This document shows, piece by piece, positions 31,129-40,776 of a stretch of DNA of 64,000 nucleotides; within the stretch, counting starts at the first letter, position 1, and each line of letters opens with the position of its first letter. Source of the DNA: JACCTH01 sp050741915 (GTDB lineage: Bacteria > Actinomycetota > Acidimicrobiia > Spongiisociales > ZC4RG35); NCBI GenBank assembly GCA_050741915.1, contig JBOGEX010000058.1, forward strand, positions 1 to 64,000, in the 5' to 3' direction. Below the pieces are notes generated by a model. It was not told the origin of the DNA, did not search any database, and was given only the letters and a program-made list of their open reading frames with translations. Position numbers and translations under genes: made by a program.

Positions 31129-31569
31129 GTGCCTGCCTACGGTCTGGCCGCTGTCATCGTCGCCCTCGATCAGCTGACCAAACTTTGGGCCGCGAACACA
31201 TTTGCCTCCGGTCCCCGCTCGATCATCGGCGATTTCTTGGTGTTTCGCTTCACCGAGAACACCGGAGCAGCCTTCTCCCTTCTTCCTGACGCCGGTCGGT
31301 TTCTCGGAGTGGCGGCGGTGGCGGCGGTGGGGTTCATCAGCTACGCCCTCGCCAAGCCCCGCCCGGTCCAGGAGCAGGTGGCTTTTGGCCTGGTGCTGGG
31401 CGGAGCGCTCGGAAACTTGGGAGACCGTATCTTCCGCGGTCCCGGTTTTCTCGATGGGCCGGTGATCGATTGGATCCAGATCCCCTATTGGCCGACGTTC
31501 AACATCGCCGACTCGGCGGTCTCGGTTGCCATCGCCATCCTGGCTTTCGGCGCGCTGCGGAAGAAGTAG
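31129..31569 (+). CDS. lspA: Lipoprotein signal peptidase LspA
   Basis: A 146-residue integral-membrane aspartic peptidase that removes signal peptides from diacylglyceryl-modified prolipoproteins. Four hydrophobic helices are visible, with the conserved VALDQLTKLW, FRFTENTGAAFSLL (NxGAAF), LVLGGALGNLGDRIFRG and the catalytic FNIADSAVSVAI (NxADxxI). Start: GTG 31129, 13 bases after dksA. Coupling with rluD, whose GTG follows four bases downstream, is likely. The lipoprotein at 15081 is a plausible substrate. Confidence 0.93.
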   Translation: MPAYGLAAVIVALDQLTKLWAANTFASGPRSIIGDFLVFRFTENTGAAFSLLPDAGRFLGVAAVAAVGFISYALAKPRPVQEQVAFGLVLGGALGNLGDRIFRGPGFLDGPVIDWIQIPYWPTFNIADSAVSVAIAILAFGALRKK

Positions 31570-31572
31570 AGC

Positions 31573-32493
31573 GTGCGGTTCGAGATTCCGCCGGAGTTAG
31601 CCGGAGAACGGGCAGACAAGATCGTGGCCACACTGGCAAATATCTCCCGCCAGCAGGCCCGGTTGTTGTTTGCAAACGGCGTGCTGGTCGACTCGCGTCT
31701 CGTCGACCCGGACGAACGGGTCGGGGGAGAGGCGATCGAGTTCGAGCCGCCCAGGCAAGCGCCCACCCTGGAGCCGGCGGCGGTGCCGTTTTCGGTCCGC
31801 TACGGAGACGATTACCTCTTGGTGGTCGACAAGCCGGCTGGCGTAGTGGTTCACCCCGGGGCTGGCCGGGAAGCCCGCACGCTGGCGGCTGGGCTCCTTC
31901 GGCTTTATCCGGAGCTCGGTGGCATCGGCGGCGAGCAGCGAGCGGGTCTGGTACATCGCTTGGACAAGGAAACCTCGGGCCTACTGCTGGTCGCCCGATC
32001 GGATGAGGTCCACCGCCTATTGACCAAAGCCCTCGCTGACCGGCGGATCCATCGCCGCTACCTGGCGCTGGTTCATGGGGAAATGGAAATGCCCACCGGT
32101 ACGATCGATGCTCCCATCTCCCGTGATCCCACCCGTCCCACCCGCAAGGTCGTGAGTCCCGAAGGAAGACCATCGCGCACCCACTACCGGGTTCGCTGGC
32201 AGGGCAGCGGTTGGTCACTGCTCGATGTCGATCTCGAGACCGGTCGCACGCATCAGATCAGGGTTCATCTGGCCGCCATCGGGCACCCGGTGGCGGGAGA
32301 CAAGACCTATTCACGACGAAGCGTGGCGATAGGGCTGAAACGGATCTTTCTGCATGCGGCCCACCTCGAATTCGACCATCCGATCACCGGGGCTGAGTCA
32401 ACGGTCGACTCGCCGCTGCCCGCCGAACTGGAAAGGGCGCTCGAGCCGCTGTCGGGGGCGGCAATCTCGCTCACAAACACGGGCTCGAGTTAG
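31573..32493 (+). CDS. rluD: RluD-family 23S rRNA pseudouridine synthase
   Basis: A 306-residue synthase. An N-terminal S4-like domain (MRFEIPPELAGERADKIVAT ... RQQARLLFANGVLVDS) precedes the catalytic domain. Its motifs are DDYLLVVDKPAGVVVHPGAG, LVHRLDKETSGLLLVARSDE (HRLDKxTSG, catalytic Asp) and the KTYSRRS region. RluD makes pseudouridines in helix 69 of 23S rRNA; the exact site specificity here cannot be read. It is a standard neighbour of lspA. It ends 13 bases before the rhomboid ATG. Confidence 0.94.
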   Translation: MRFEIPPELAGERADKIVATLANISRQQARLLFANGVLVDSRLVDPDERVGGEAIEFEPPRQAPTLEPAAVPFSVRYGDDYLLVVDKPAGVVVHPGAGREARTLAAGLLRLYPELGGIGGEQRAGLVHRLDKETSGLLLVARSDEVHRLLTKALADRRIHRRYLALVHGEMEMPTGTIDAPISRDPTRPTRKVVSPEGRPSRTHYRVRWQGSGWSLLDVDLETGRTHQIRVHLAAIGHPVAGDKTYSRRSVAIGLKRIFLHAAHLEFDHPITGAESTVDSPLPAELERALEPLSGAAISLTNTGSS

Positions 32494-32506
32494 GTTTTTC
32501 TCGAAC

Positions 32507-33337
32507 ATGACCGAGCCCCAAGCACCATCGACTGGCGATACCGTTTGCTATCGCCACCCCAATCGGCCCACTGGCCTCCGTTGCGTCACCTGTGATCGAC
32601 CGATCTGTGGCGGGTGCTCGACACCGGGAAGTGTCGGTCAGTTCTGCCCCGAATGTGCTCGCCAGCGGGGGCGGCAGCGGACGATCGCCGCTCGTCCCGG
32701 CAACGCCACCCGGCTGCGACGGGGGGCGCCGATCACCTTCGGAATCCTGTCGGTGACCGTCATTGTCTACCTGCTTTCCCGGTTCACCGCTTCATTAGGA
32801 GATCGGCTCGTCGGCGAGCTCGTGCAAGCGAACCAGTTGGTCGCAATCGGGCAGTGGTGGCGGATCTTCACCCCCATCTTTCTCCATGCCTCGATCGCCC
32901 ACATCCTCTTCAACATGTATGCCCTCTACCAGCTCGGACCGGCGGTTGAGGCTCGATACGGGCGTGCCCCCTTTCTGGCCCTCTACCTGGCGGCAGCGGG
33001 CGTGGGCGGCGCCTTTGCCTATCACTTCGGTGGCGCCGGGGACGTGCTGGTGGGTGCGTCAGGGGCGGTCTTTGGTTTGTTCGGTCTCTGGCTCCACGCC
33101 GCCTACAAGATGAGGGACACGGCGTTTGGTCGCAATCTGCTCTCGAGCCTGTGGATCTCGCTCCTGCTCAACATTGCCCTCCCCTTCCTCATCCCCGGAA
33201 TCTCCTGGCAGGGCCATCTCGGGGGCCTTTTCGCCGGCATCGTCACCGGGGAAGTGTGGTCCCGCCTCCGGGCCTCGCAACGAGTATTGGTGCCGGTGGT
33301 AGTGGCTCTTCTGGCGGTCTTGTCCGTACTCCTCTGA
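32507..33337 (+). CDS. Rhomboid-family intramembrane serine protease with B-box-like zinc finger
   Basis: A 276-residue protein. Residues 12-45 form a cysteine/histidine cluster (CYRHPNRPTGLRCVTCDRPI, then CSTPGSVGQFCPECA) resembling a B-box zinc finger. Six or more membrane helices follow, with the rhomboid elements HASIAHILFNMYALYQLGP, the serine in VGASGAVFGLFG and the histidine in SWQGHLGGLFAGIV. It cleaves transmembrane substrates in the lipid bilayer. The frame is open upstream inside rluD; ATG 32507 gives the family N-terminus. Substrates unknown. Confidence 0.9.
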   Translation: MTEPQAPSTGDTVCYRHPNRPTGLRCVTCDRPICGGCSTPGSVGQFCPECARQRGRQRTIAARPGNATRLRRGAPITFGILSVTVIVYLLSRFTASLGDRLVGELVQANQLVAIGQWWRIFTPIFLHASIAHILFNMYALYQLGPAVEARYGRAPFLALYLAAAGVGGAFAYHFGGAGDVLVGASGAVFGLFGLWLHAAYKMRDTAFGRNLLSSLWISLLLNIALPFLIPGISWQGHLGGLFAGIVTGEVWSRLRASQRVLVPVVVALLAVLSVLL

Positions 33338-33353
33338 CGGCTAAGTTACAGCC

Positions 33354-36300
33354 ATGTCGTTTTCGGGGACGAGATCGAGGTCGTTCGCGCATCTCCATCT
33401 ACACACCGAATACTCGATGCTCGACGGCGCCGCCCGGGTGCGCGATGTGGTGGAGGCGGCCGCAGCCGACGGGCAGCCGGCTGTAGCGATCACGGATCAC
33501 GGCGTGATGTATGGCGTGGTGGATTTCTATCAAGCCGCCACCGCAGCCGGGATCAAACCGATCATCGGAATCGAGGCATACGTGGTCGATGGTTCTCGCT
33601 TCGACCGACCGCGAGCGTCGGAAAACCAACGAATGCACATGACGTTGCTGGCCGCTACCCAAACCGGGTATCGCAACCTGATCAAGCTCTCCTCGCATGC
33701 CTATCTCGATGGCTATTACTACAAGCCCCGCATGGACTCCGACCTGCTCAACCGCTACTCGGAAGGGATCGTGGCGACGTCTGGCTGTCTCAGCGGCCCG
33801 GTTGCTCGCCACTTGGCTCCCGATGCCAATCGTGAAGAGTCGGGGCCGAAGACGGTGCGCGACTTTGACACGGCCCTTAAGGCTGCGGCCCATTACCAGG
33901 ACATCTTCGGGCGAGAGAACTTCTTCATCGAGCTCCAGGATCACGGCCTCGACGCCCAGCGCCGGGTCACGCCCGATCTCCTGGAAATCTCGCAGCGACT
34001 CGGCGCTCCCCTTGTCGCCACCAATGACGCTCACTACACGCGGCAGGGCGAAGCCGACGCCCACGACGTCCTCCTCTGCATCCAGACCGGATCGAACCGC
34101 GACGACCCCAACCGATTCAAGTTCGACAGCACTGAGTTCTATCTCAAGTCGTCGGCCGACATGCGGCGATTATTCCCCGAAGAGACTTATCCGGGCGCTT
34201 GCGACAACACCCTTCTGATTGCCGACCGCACCGACGTCTCCCTCGAGTTCGGTCGCTACCTGCTTCCGCAATTCCCGGTGCCCGACGGCTACACCGAATC
34301 GTCCTACCTCGAGCACCAGGTGGTCGAAGGCGCTCGCCGCCGCTATGGCGAGATGCTGCCGAGCGAGATCGGCGAGCGCATTCAGAGCGAGCTGGCCGTG
34401 ATCATCGAGATGGGATTCCCCGCCTATTTCTTGATCGTCTGGGACCTGATTCGCTTTGCCCGTCAGCGGCGGATCCGGGTGGGGCCCGGGCGAGGATCGG
34501 CCGCCGGCTCGATCGTGGCCTACTCGCTCCAGATCACCGACCTCGACCCCATTGCCCACGGGCTGATTTTCGAGCGCTTCCTCAATCCCGGGCGCAGGGA
34601 AATGCCCGATATCGACATGGACTTCGACGAGCGTTACCGAGGCGAGGTCATCCGCTATGCGGCCGAGAAATACGGCTCCGATCACGTCGCTCAGGTCGTC
34701 ACTTTTTCGACCATCAAGGGAAAGCAGGCGATCCGCGATTCGGCCCGCGTGCTCGGGCACCCTTATTCGATTGGGGACCGGATCGCCAAAGCGATGCCGC
34801 CTCCGATTCTTGGTCGGGAGGCGCCACTGCAGGCAATCCTCGATCCCCTGGGAGCGGAAGCTTCCCCCGACGAGCGCAACTTCCATTCCAATGCCACCGA
34901 GCTGCGCTCCCTCTATGCCAACGACCCGGTGGCGCGCGAGGTCATCGACATGGCCCGGGGCCTCGAGCATCTCCGGCGCCAGGATTCGATTCACGCCGCG
35001 GCGGTGGTGATCTCACCCGAACCCCTGATCGAGCTCGTCCCCGTTCAGCGCAAGGGCGAGGATGCGGAAGTAGTCACCCAGTATGAGATGAACGGGATCG
35101 CCTCCCTCGGGCTGCTGAAGATGGATTTCCTCGGTCTCCGCAACCTCTCGATCATCGAGCGCACGATCGAGCTCATTCGTCAAGGTCAGGGAGTCGAGAC
35201 TGACATCGACAACGTCCCCCTCGACGACCCGGCCGTATTCGAATTCCTCAAGCGAGGCGACACGATCGGCGTTTTCCAGCTCGAGGGCACCGGACTGCGG
35301 GCCCTGGTGCGCTCGCTCGCTCCCGATCGCTTCGAAGACATCGTGGCTCTGGTCGCTCTCTACCGGCCCGGCCCGCTCGGTGCCCAGATGCACAGCGCCT
35401 ATGCCGATCGCAAGAACGGGCGGGCCAAGGTCGAATATCCGCATCCGGCCCTGGAGCCGTTCCTCAGCAACACCTATGGAATCATGGTTTATCAGGAGCA
35501 GGTGATGCAGGCCGCCCAGGCGATGGCTGGCTACACGATGGCCGAAGCCGACGAACTTCGCTCGGCGATGGGGAAGAAGGTCAAGGCCAAGATGGCCGCC
35601 CACCGTCAGAAGTTCATCGCCGGGTGTGTTGGGCTCGGCCATCCCGAGAAGGTGGGCGCCGATCTCTTCGATGCGATCGAGCCGTTTGCCGGCTATGGCT
35701 TCAACAAGGCCCACGCCGCCTGCTACGCCTTGATTGCCTACCAGACCGCCTGGCTCAAGGCCCATCACGCCCCCGAGTATTTGGCCTCCCTCCTCACTGC
35801 GACGAAGCGGGACAAAGAGCGCACGGCGGTTTATCTGGCCGAGTGTCGTAATCAGGGCATCGACGTCCTGGTGCCTGACGTCAACGAGTCCGAAGTCGAC
35901 TTCACGGTGCGGGAGGGCAAGATCCGCTTTGGCCTCTCGGCTGTCCGCAACGTCGGCGAAGGAGTCGTGGAAAAAATCATCGCCGCCCGCTCCGAGCGTC
36001 CCTTCGATGATTTCTTCGATTTCGCCGATCGGGTCGACGTGCTCGCTCTCAACAAGCGCACAGTCGAATCGCTGATCAAGGCCGGGGCTTTCGATGGGAT
36101 GGGACATAGCCGCAAGGGCCTCTTCCTCCGTTACGAGGAGATCCTCGAATCCACGCTCGAACGCCGCCGCAACGAAGAACTCGGGCAGTATTCGCTTTTC
36201 GCCTCCGAGGCGAGCGAGACGAGCCCGATCCAAAACGAGATCAGCACCTCCGAGTGGGCGACGAAGGTCAAACTGTCTTTCGAGAAGGAGATGCTCGGTC

Positions 36301-36872
36301 TGTACGTCTCCGATCATCCCTTGCTCATGGTCGGCACCACCCTCGCGATCGAAACCGAGGCGATCAGTGCATTGAGCGGGAAACAGGATCGGGCCCCGGT
36401 GACCATCGGGGGCCTGGTGGCCGGGATCAACCGTCGCTACACGAAGAACAACGAGCTGATCCTCTTCCTCCAAATCGAAGACCTCGACTCCTCCGTCGAG
36501 GTGGTGATGTTCCCCCGGATCGTCGAGGAGTTCGGCCAGCTGATCACCCCCGACGCCATCGTCCTGATCGACGGCTCGGTCGATCAGCGAGGTGACGAGG
36601 TGAAGGTGCGAGCCCGAACTGTCCGCGAGCTGAAGATCCGGACCGATTCCACAGTCCGCTTGCGGATCGCGGCTCGCGCCATATCGGCCCGTCTCGTCAG
36701 TCAGCTGAAAACGATTCTGCAGAGCCATCCCGGAGCCGCACCGGTGATGCTGCACATGGAGACGGGGGAGTCCCACAAGGTATTGCGCTTCGATGACCGT
36801 CTGCGGGTCGAGCCCTCATCGACCCTCTATGCCGAGCTCAAGGCGCTACTCGGTCCGGGAGCGGTCGTCTAG
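33354..36872 (+). CDS. dnaE: DNA polymerase III alpha subunit
   Basis: A 1172-residue replicative polymerase catalytic subunit (DnaE type). The N-terminal PHP domain begins AHLHLHTEYSMLDGAARVRD. The catalytic aspartates lie in PGRREMPDIDMDFDERYRGE. RIRVGPGRGSAAGSIVAYSL, FVTFSTIKGKQAIRDSARVL-like polymerase blocks and GYGFNKAHAACYALIAYQTA are intact. The OB and C-terminal tau-binding regions follow (VTIGGLVAGINRRYTKNNEL). Start ATG 33354. Its stop overlaps the converging hydrolase by four bases. All blocks appear in one frame, so it is a good control that the assembly is sound in large genes. Confidence 0.97.
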   Translation: MSFSGTRSRSFAHLHLHTEYSMLDGAARVRDVVEAAAADGQPAVAITDHGVMYGVVDFYQAATAAGIKPIIGIEAYVVDGSRFDRPRASENQRMHMTLLAATQTGYRNLIKLSSHAYLDGYYYKPRMDSDLLNRYSEGIVATSGCLSGPVARHLAPDANREESGPKTVRDFDTALKAAAHYQDIFGRENFFIELQDHGLDAQRRVTPDLLEISQRLGAPLVATNDAHYTRQGEADAHDVLLCIQTGSNRDDPNRFKFDSTEFYLKSSADMRRLFPEETYPGACDNTLLIADRTDVSLEFGRYLLPQFPVPDGYTESSYLEHQVVEGARRRYGEMLPSEIGERIQSELAVIIEMGFPAYFLIVWDLIRFARQRRIRVGPGRGSAAGSIVAYSLQITDLDPIAHGLIFERFLNPGRREMPDIDMDFDERYRGEVIRYAAEKYGSDHVAQVVTFSTIKGKQAIRDSARVLGHPYSIGDRIAKAMPPPILGREAPLQAILDPLGAEASPDERNFHSNATELRSLYANDPVAREVIDMARGLEHLRRQDSIHAAAVVISPEPLIELVPVQRKGEDAEVVTQYEMNGIASLGLLKMDFLGLRNLSIIERTIELIRQGQGVETDIDNVPLDDPAVFEFLKRGDTIGVFQLEGTGLRALVRSLAPDRFEDIVALVALYRPGPLGAQMHSAYADRKNGRAKVEYPHPALEPFLSNTYGIMVYQEQVMQAAQAMAGYTMAEADELRSAMGKKVKAKMAAHRQKFIAGCVGLGHPEKVGADLFDAIEPFAGYGFNKAHAACYALIAYQTAWLKAHHAPEYLASLLTATKRDKERTAVYLAECRNQGIDVLVPDVNESEVDFTVREGKIRFGLSAVRNVGEGVVEKIIAARSERPFDDFFDFADRVDVLALNKRTVESLIKAGAFDGMGHSRKGLFLRYEEILESTLERRRNEELGQYSLFASEASETSPIQNEISTSEWATKVKLSFEKEMLGLYVSDHPLLMVGTTLAIETEAISALSGKQDRAPVTIGGLVAGINRRYTKNNELILFLQIEDLDSSVEVVMFPRIVEEFGQLITPDAIVLIDGSVDQRGDEVKVRARTVRELKIRTDSTVRLRIAARAISARLVSQLKTILQSHPGAAPVMLHMETGESHKVLRFDDRLRVEPSSTLYAELKALLGPGAVV

Positions 36873-37978
36873 GTGCGCTCCAGCGGGTAGACGTAGACGT
36901 AGACATCCGTCGGGGCCGATACCCCACCGAGCACAGTTCGGGGCGCGCCCTTCAGGGTCAGGTTGAAGAAAGCGTTGACGAAGCCGCGAGTCACTTCGTT
37001 GACTTTGTCCACCGTCCGGGCAAAGGGCCAGAGAGACGGCGTGAAAAGAGCACCATCGGCGAAAACGTCGTGGGAGGCAGCCGGAATCACCACTCGGTAG
37101 CCACCGTCGCGCCCCGCCTCGAAACGGGAGGCGAGTTCTGGATGGAGGCGCACTTCCTTGGTGAGAAACATGAACGATTGCGCAGGAGCTTGATCGTCGG
37201 TGCTGGTCCCGAAGGCGCCCCCGGCCGCTTGTCCGTCGATGTTGAGACAAGCGTGGACTCGTGGATCCTCCTTGCAAAGCTCTGTGGCCGTCAGGCCACC
37301 GTTGGAGTGACCCATGACCCCGAGGGCGTCGAGGTCGAGCCGACCTTGCAAGAGGGCGCCCGATTTCGCCTCCTGCTCGAGACGGTCGATGACGAATCCC
37401 AGATCGAAGACGCGCTCATTGACCTTGGCGGGCACCTCGAGGTCGTCCTGATAGAGAGCTACCTGTCCGTTCTCGAGCCTGGTGGCCGGCACCTGATAGG
37501 GATGGTTGACACCAACGACGATGTATCCGTTGCTGGCGAGATCTTCGGCCATCGAGCCGTAAAACTCGACGTTGGTGGCGTTGCCGGGCGAGAGGAGGAC
37601 GACGGGATATTTTGACTGCGATTGATCGATCTCGGCATTCTGGAAGGCGTGGCCCCGGACCCAGCGCAACCCACGAGCGGCCAGGGGGTTGACTTCACCG
37701 CTGGCGGCCAGCGCTCCGATCATCTCGTCCTGATTCGGAATGTAGGAGGCGGGCGTACCCGAGCCGTCGACGGCCGGATACCACACCACCACTCCCACCT
37801 GGCGGTGGTCGGTGTTCTCGGCCGTGTGGGATTCCGAGCGATTGGGGTCGAGCCAGACCCGTTCGAGACGACCCACCGTGTAAGGGCCGGTCGGAGCGGG
37901 CAGTTCCAGATGCACCCAGGTGGCAATGAATCCGAGAAGGAGCGTGGCGAGGATGGTGAGGGCAACGAGGCGCTTCAT
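36869..37978 (-). CDS. Alpha/beta hydrolase, membrane-anchored (PAF-acetylhydrolase-like)
   Basis: A 369-residue protein. An N-terminal hydrophobic helix (VALTILATLLLGFIATWVHL) is likely a signal anchor. The rest is an alpha/beta hydrolase. The strand YPVVLLSPGNATNVEFYGSM with oxyanion context leads to the nucleophile elbow LDALGVMGHSNGGLTATELC (GHSNGG). An acidic segment NIDGQAAGG and late histidine PAASHDVFAD complete a Ser-Asp-His triad. It resembles platelet-activating factor acetylhydrolase / dienelactone hydrolases. Extracytoplasmic esterase is a reasonable guess; substrate unknown. It converges with dnaE. Confidence 0.82.
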   Translation of the reverse strand: MKRLVALTILATLLLGFIATWVHLELPAPTGPYTVGRLERVWLDPNRSESHTAENTDHRQVGVVVWYPAVDGSGTPASYIPNQDEMIGALAASGEVNPLAARGLRWVRGHAFQNAEIDQSQSKYPVVLLSPGNATNVEFYGSMAEDLASNGYIVVGVNHPYQVPATRLENGQVALYQDDLEVPAKVNERVFDLGFVIDRLEQEAKSGALLQGRLDLDALGVMGHSNGGLTATELCKEDPRVHACLNIDGQAAGGAFGTSTDDQAPAQSFMFLTKEVRLHPELASRFEAGRDGGYRVVIPAASHDVFADGALFTPSLWPFARTVDKVNEVTRGFVNAFFNLTLKGAPRTVLGGVSAPTDVYVYVYPLERT

Positions 37979-38079
37979 ATGCCTCGACTCTCTCGCCCCC
38001 TCATAAACCCCGGTTAAATCGAAAACCTGCTGCTTGGCGCGGCGGTTTCCACGGAGGCATGCATTCGGCCTGCGGTCAG

Positions 38080-38856
38080 TCAGCGACGGGTGCGTTCGGC
38101 CAGACGCCCCTGATGACGGCCCAGCGCGTACGTCCCGAGGGCGAGGCCGGCCGCAGCGCTCGTCCCGAGACCAAGGGCGATGGCCCGTTTCGTCTTGCGG
38201 GCGAAGATCACCACCGGCCAGCCGCGATCGTGGGCGACGTCTTCGAGCTCGCCGTCGGGATTGACCGCGACCGGGTGGCCAACAGCCTCGAGCATCGGCA
38301 GGTCCGAGATCGAATCGGAATACGCATACGAGGCAGCAAGGTCGTAACCCCGCTCGGCTGCGAGCTCCATCATCGCTTCGACCTTGCCCTTTCCGTAAAC
38401 AAAGGGACCGTCGAGTTCGTCCGTGTAGTACCCATCGACCACCTTGCCCTTGGTGGCGATGGCGCCGGTCATCCCCAACGTCGCCGCCAGCGGGGCAACG
38501 ATGCTGTGGGGGGAGGCGGACACGATCCAGGTCTCCCGCCCGGCTTCGTGATGCATCTTGACCAGTCGCCGCGATTCGGGCCTTACCCGATCGCTCAAGC
38601 GAGGCAGAACCCGGGCCGCCACCTCGCCGACTACATCGACCGAGACCCCCTGGACATGACCGAGAATCGCCGCCCTGGTTCCTTCCGACTTGTCGCCCTT
38701 GTCACCGAAGGCGAGAAAGGTGAGAGCTCCGGCCGCGAAACGGCCGATGTCGGCGTTCTTGACCAGACCCGCCCGCCAGGCCTCGACGGCGAAGGGAAAT
38801 ATCGAGGCGCCGGAGATGAGCGTGCGGTCGAGGTCGAAGAAGGCAGCGGCTGTCAC
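38080..38856 (-). CDS. HAD-IB family phosphatase
   Basis: A 258-residue HAD-superfamily phosphatase resembling SerB / HAD-IB. The catalytic motif is AAFFDLDRTLISGASIFPFA (DxDxT). The cap is the helical region through residues 30-100. Motif II is TWIVSASPHSIV, the lysine lies in GKGKVEAMMELAAERG, and motif IV is YAYSDSISDLPMLEAVG. A C-terminal hydrophobic tail (ALGLGTSAAAGLALGTYALG) may tether it to the membrane. Relatives hydrolyse phosphoserine or lysophospholipid-type phosphates. Located between the hydrolase and ArsA genes; a family C palindrome lies just upstream of its ATG. Confidence 0.88.
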   Translation of the reverse strand: MTAAAFFDLDRTLISGASIFPFAVEAWRAGLVKNADIGRFAAGALTFLAFGDKGDKSEGTRAAILGHVQGVSVDVVGEVAARVLPRLSDRVRPESRRLVKMHHEAGRETWIVSASPHSIVAPLAATLGMTGAIATKGKVVDGYYTDELDGPFVYGKGKVEAMMELAAERGYDLAASYAYSDSISDLPMLEAVGHPVAVNPDGELEDVAHDRGWPVVIFARKTKRAIALGLGTSAAAGLALGTYALGRHQGRLAERTRR

Positions 38857-38868
38857 AAATCAACCGCG

Positions 38869-38915
38869 AACCTAATGCAATTTTTGGCGGTATCCGCAGC
38901 GCAGAACATTAGGTT
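38869..38915. repeat. Short palindromic repeat, family C copy 2
   Basis: Terminal inverted repeat AACCTAATG / CATTAGGTT with core GGCGGTATCCGCA, differing by few bases from copy 1 at 12163-12225. It lies between the divergently oriented HAD start and the end of the ArsA-type gene. Confidence 0.75.
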
Positions 38916-38919
38916 TGCA

Positions 38920-39942
38920 TTACCAGAGGGCCGGCCAGGCACTGGCCTCGTCGACCATCGCCGCGAGCGTGTGGCGGTCGGTGGGGTCTTCCGCCAACCA
39001 CGGAATCGTCACGAGCGGCACTCGGAACCGGGCCGCAAACCCGTGGCGAGCATCCCGTTGCCGATGGGCCTCTGCCTGCCAGCGCCGGAGGTTGTCGGCT
39101 AGAGCGGACGAGGTCCGGGGAGGAAGGGGGGCACCCACCCAGTCGGCGGGCAGGGTCCGGTTGAAGATGACTGCTTTCGGGGGGGAAGCAACCTCGGGCA
39201 ACTCCACGAAGAAGCGCGTGGCCTCAGCCAGTGGGGCGGGATCGGCGGTGGTCACCACCAGAGTGGTCGCCCGCCGAAAGTGGCCTTCGATTGCCCGCGA
39301 GCGTCTCGAGACTCCGTCATAAGTAGTACGCAGATCCATCGCGAATTGCGCAACCCGCTCCAAGAGGTCGGACCCGAGTAGCTGGTCGGCGAATCGCAAC
39401 AGCGGTTTGGCACCGCGGTTGAACAAGGTGGTCCGGCCAGGAATCCGACCACCGGTCAGCAGACGGAGGAGGCGGCCTCCCACCAACTCGGACATTCGGG
39501 CCGGGGCAGTGAAAAACTCGATCCCGCCGGCGGCGGGGGGAGTATCGATCACTACCAGATCCCACTCTTTCGATTCGATTAAGGCCGTGGCCTCTTCGGC
39601 TGCGGCGTATGACTGCGAGGCCGGAAAGTGGACTGTGGCAGCTTCGAAAAACTCGTTGGTCACCAAACGATCGGCCACCAGCGGATCGGCGTGACGCCGG
39701 GCCACCGTGATCCAGGAGGCGGCCGAGTCGAGCATCCCGGCCGAGAGCGTTTCCAGCTCGGGATGCTTTCTTGGTCTCCCACCCAGCTCGAGGCCGAGCG
39801 CATCAGCCAGGCGCCGGGCAGGATCGACGGTCAGGACCAGGGTCTTCTGGCCTTGACCGGCCGCCTTGACCCCGAGCGCCGCCGCCACTGTGGTCTTCCC
39901 AACCCCACCCGCTCCGGTCACGACGATGGCTTTGGTCGCCAT
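38920..39942 (-). CDS. ArsA-type ATPase (second of a tandem pair)
   Basis: A 340-residue deviant Walker-A ATPase. P-loop: IVVTGAGGVGKTTVAAALGV. Switch I region: TLVLTVDPARRLADALGLEL. Walker B: WDLVVIDTPPAAGGIEFFTA. The DPAxRL motif is typical of ArsA/Get3-like and actinobacterial paired ATPases such as the Mycobacterium Rv3679-Rv3680 couple. The catalytic sites look intact. The stop of the upstream ATPase abuts its start, so the two are translated together, probably as a heteromer. Role in protein or membrane targeting is inferred from family only. Confidence 0.88.
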   Translation of the reverse strand: MATKAIVVTGAGGVGKTTVAAALGVKAAGQGQKTLVLTVDPARRLADALGLELGGRPRKHPELETLSAGMLDSAASWITVARRHADPLVADRLVTNEFFEAATVHFPASQSYAAAEEATALIESKEWDLVVIDTPPAAGGIEFFTAPARMSELVGGRLLRLLTGGRIPGRTTLFNRGAKPLLRFADQLLGSDLLERVAQFAMDLRTTYDGVSRRSRAIEGHFRRATTLVVTTADPAPLAEATRFFVELPEVASPPKAVIFNRTLPADWVGAPLPPRTSSALADNLRRWQAEAHRQRDARHGFAARFRVPLVTIPWLAEDPTDRHTLAAMVDEASAWPALW

Positions 39943-40776
39943 TCACTCGCCCCATTCGTCGGCAAGTCGAGCAGCAACTTCGCTTTCGGTCAGGAGGCCA
40001 AAAAGATAAGGAAAAGTCTTTCGGGGTGGGAGCCTTCGCAGCCACTCCTGTTGCCGGCGAAAGAGAGATCGATGCATGGTCGCCGCCTCGGCGACGACTC
40101 CGCTGCCCTTGGCCTCGGTGGCCAGAGGAGGGAGAACTCGGTTGGCCACCACCATCGTCGATCCGATCAGCTTCTCCTTAGCCAGCACCTCCAGGGTCTC
40201 CTCGGTCTCGAGCGTCGGTAGCTCCTCTGCCAACGTGACCAACACCAGCTCCGAGCGTTCCACTGAATCGAGCACCTCTGACATGAGATCGGCTTGGTGG
40301 CGAATCCTCCCCGCCGGCACCAGATCCGCCACGGTCCTTGGGGCTCGCAGCAACCCTGTCACCTGACCGGTGGGCGGGCAATCTCCCACCACCACGTCGT
40401 AGCGGCGCCGGAGCACCTCCCATATCACCTTCCCGAGTGTCACCACCTCTCGCACTCCGGGCGCGGTCGAGGCCAGTGCATCGAAAAACCTGGCGGCGGG
40501 GCCCAGGGTGGCGAGCCCGGGGATCCCGACCTGCACCTGGAGGTACTCGATCAGCGCCTTGGAGCGATCGACCGTGAGAGCTTCGAGACCCGGTTTGACC
40601 TCGACGGCCTTGAAGTCGAGCCGGGTGAGTCCGAGGTGGGCGGCCAGCCCGCCAGATCCGGCGACGTCGATACCCAGCACCTTGGCGCCCGCGCGTTGAT
40701 GAGCCAGGGCCAGGCTGGCAGCGAGCGAGGACTTGCCGACGCCTCCTTTTCCGGAGACGAGGATGAGCCTGGTCAC
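39943..40776 (-). CDS. ArsA-type ATPase (first of a tandem pair)
   Basis: A 277-residue paralogue of the following ATPase. P-loop: LILVSGKGGVGKSSLAASLA. It has VLGIDVAGSGGLAAHLGL in place of the DPAxRL motif, and the Walker-B-like VVGDCPPTGQVTGLLRAPRT. The shortened second half and missing DPA suggest an altered partner, as in paired BagA/BagB-like systems of mycobacteria (established family precedent), where the two ATPases form one complex. It overlaps the small gene at 40773 by four bases. Together with it and the next ATPase it forms a three-gene operon. Confidence 0.87.
   Translation of the reverse strand: MTRLILVSGKGGVGKSSLAASLALAHQRAGAKVLGIDVAGSGGLAAHLGLTRLDFKAVEVKPGLEALTVDRSKALIEYLQVQVGIPGLATLGPAARFFDALASTAPGVREVVTLGKVIWEVLRRRYDVVVGDCPPTGQVTGLLRAPRTVADLVPAGRIRHQADLMSEVLDSVERSELVLVTLAEELPTLETEETLEVLAKEKLIGSTMVVANRVLPPLATEAKGSGVVAEAATMHRSLFRRQQEWLRRLPPRKTFPYLFGLLTESEVAARLADEWGE

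Noticed and set aside
35013..36776. 587-residue open frame on the minus strand inside dnaE
   Set aside because: It mirrors the dnaE codon pattern, shows no domain or start signal, and dnaE is a fully recognisable gene on the other strand.
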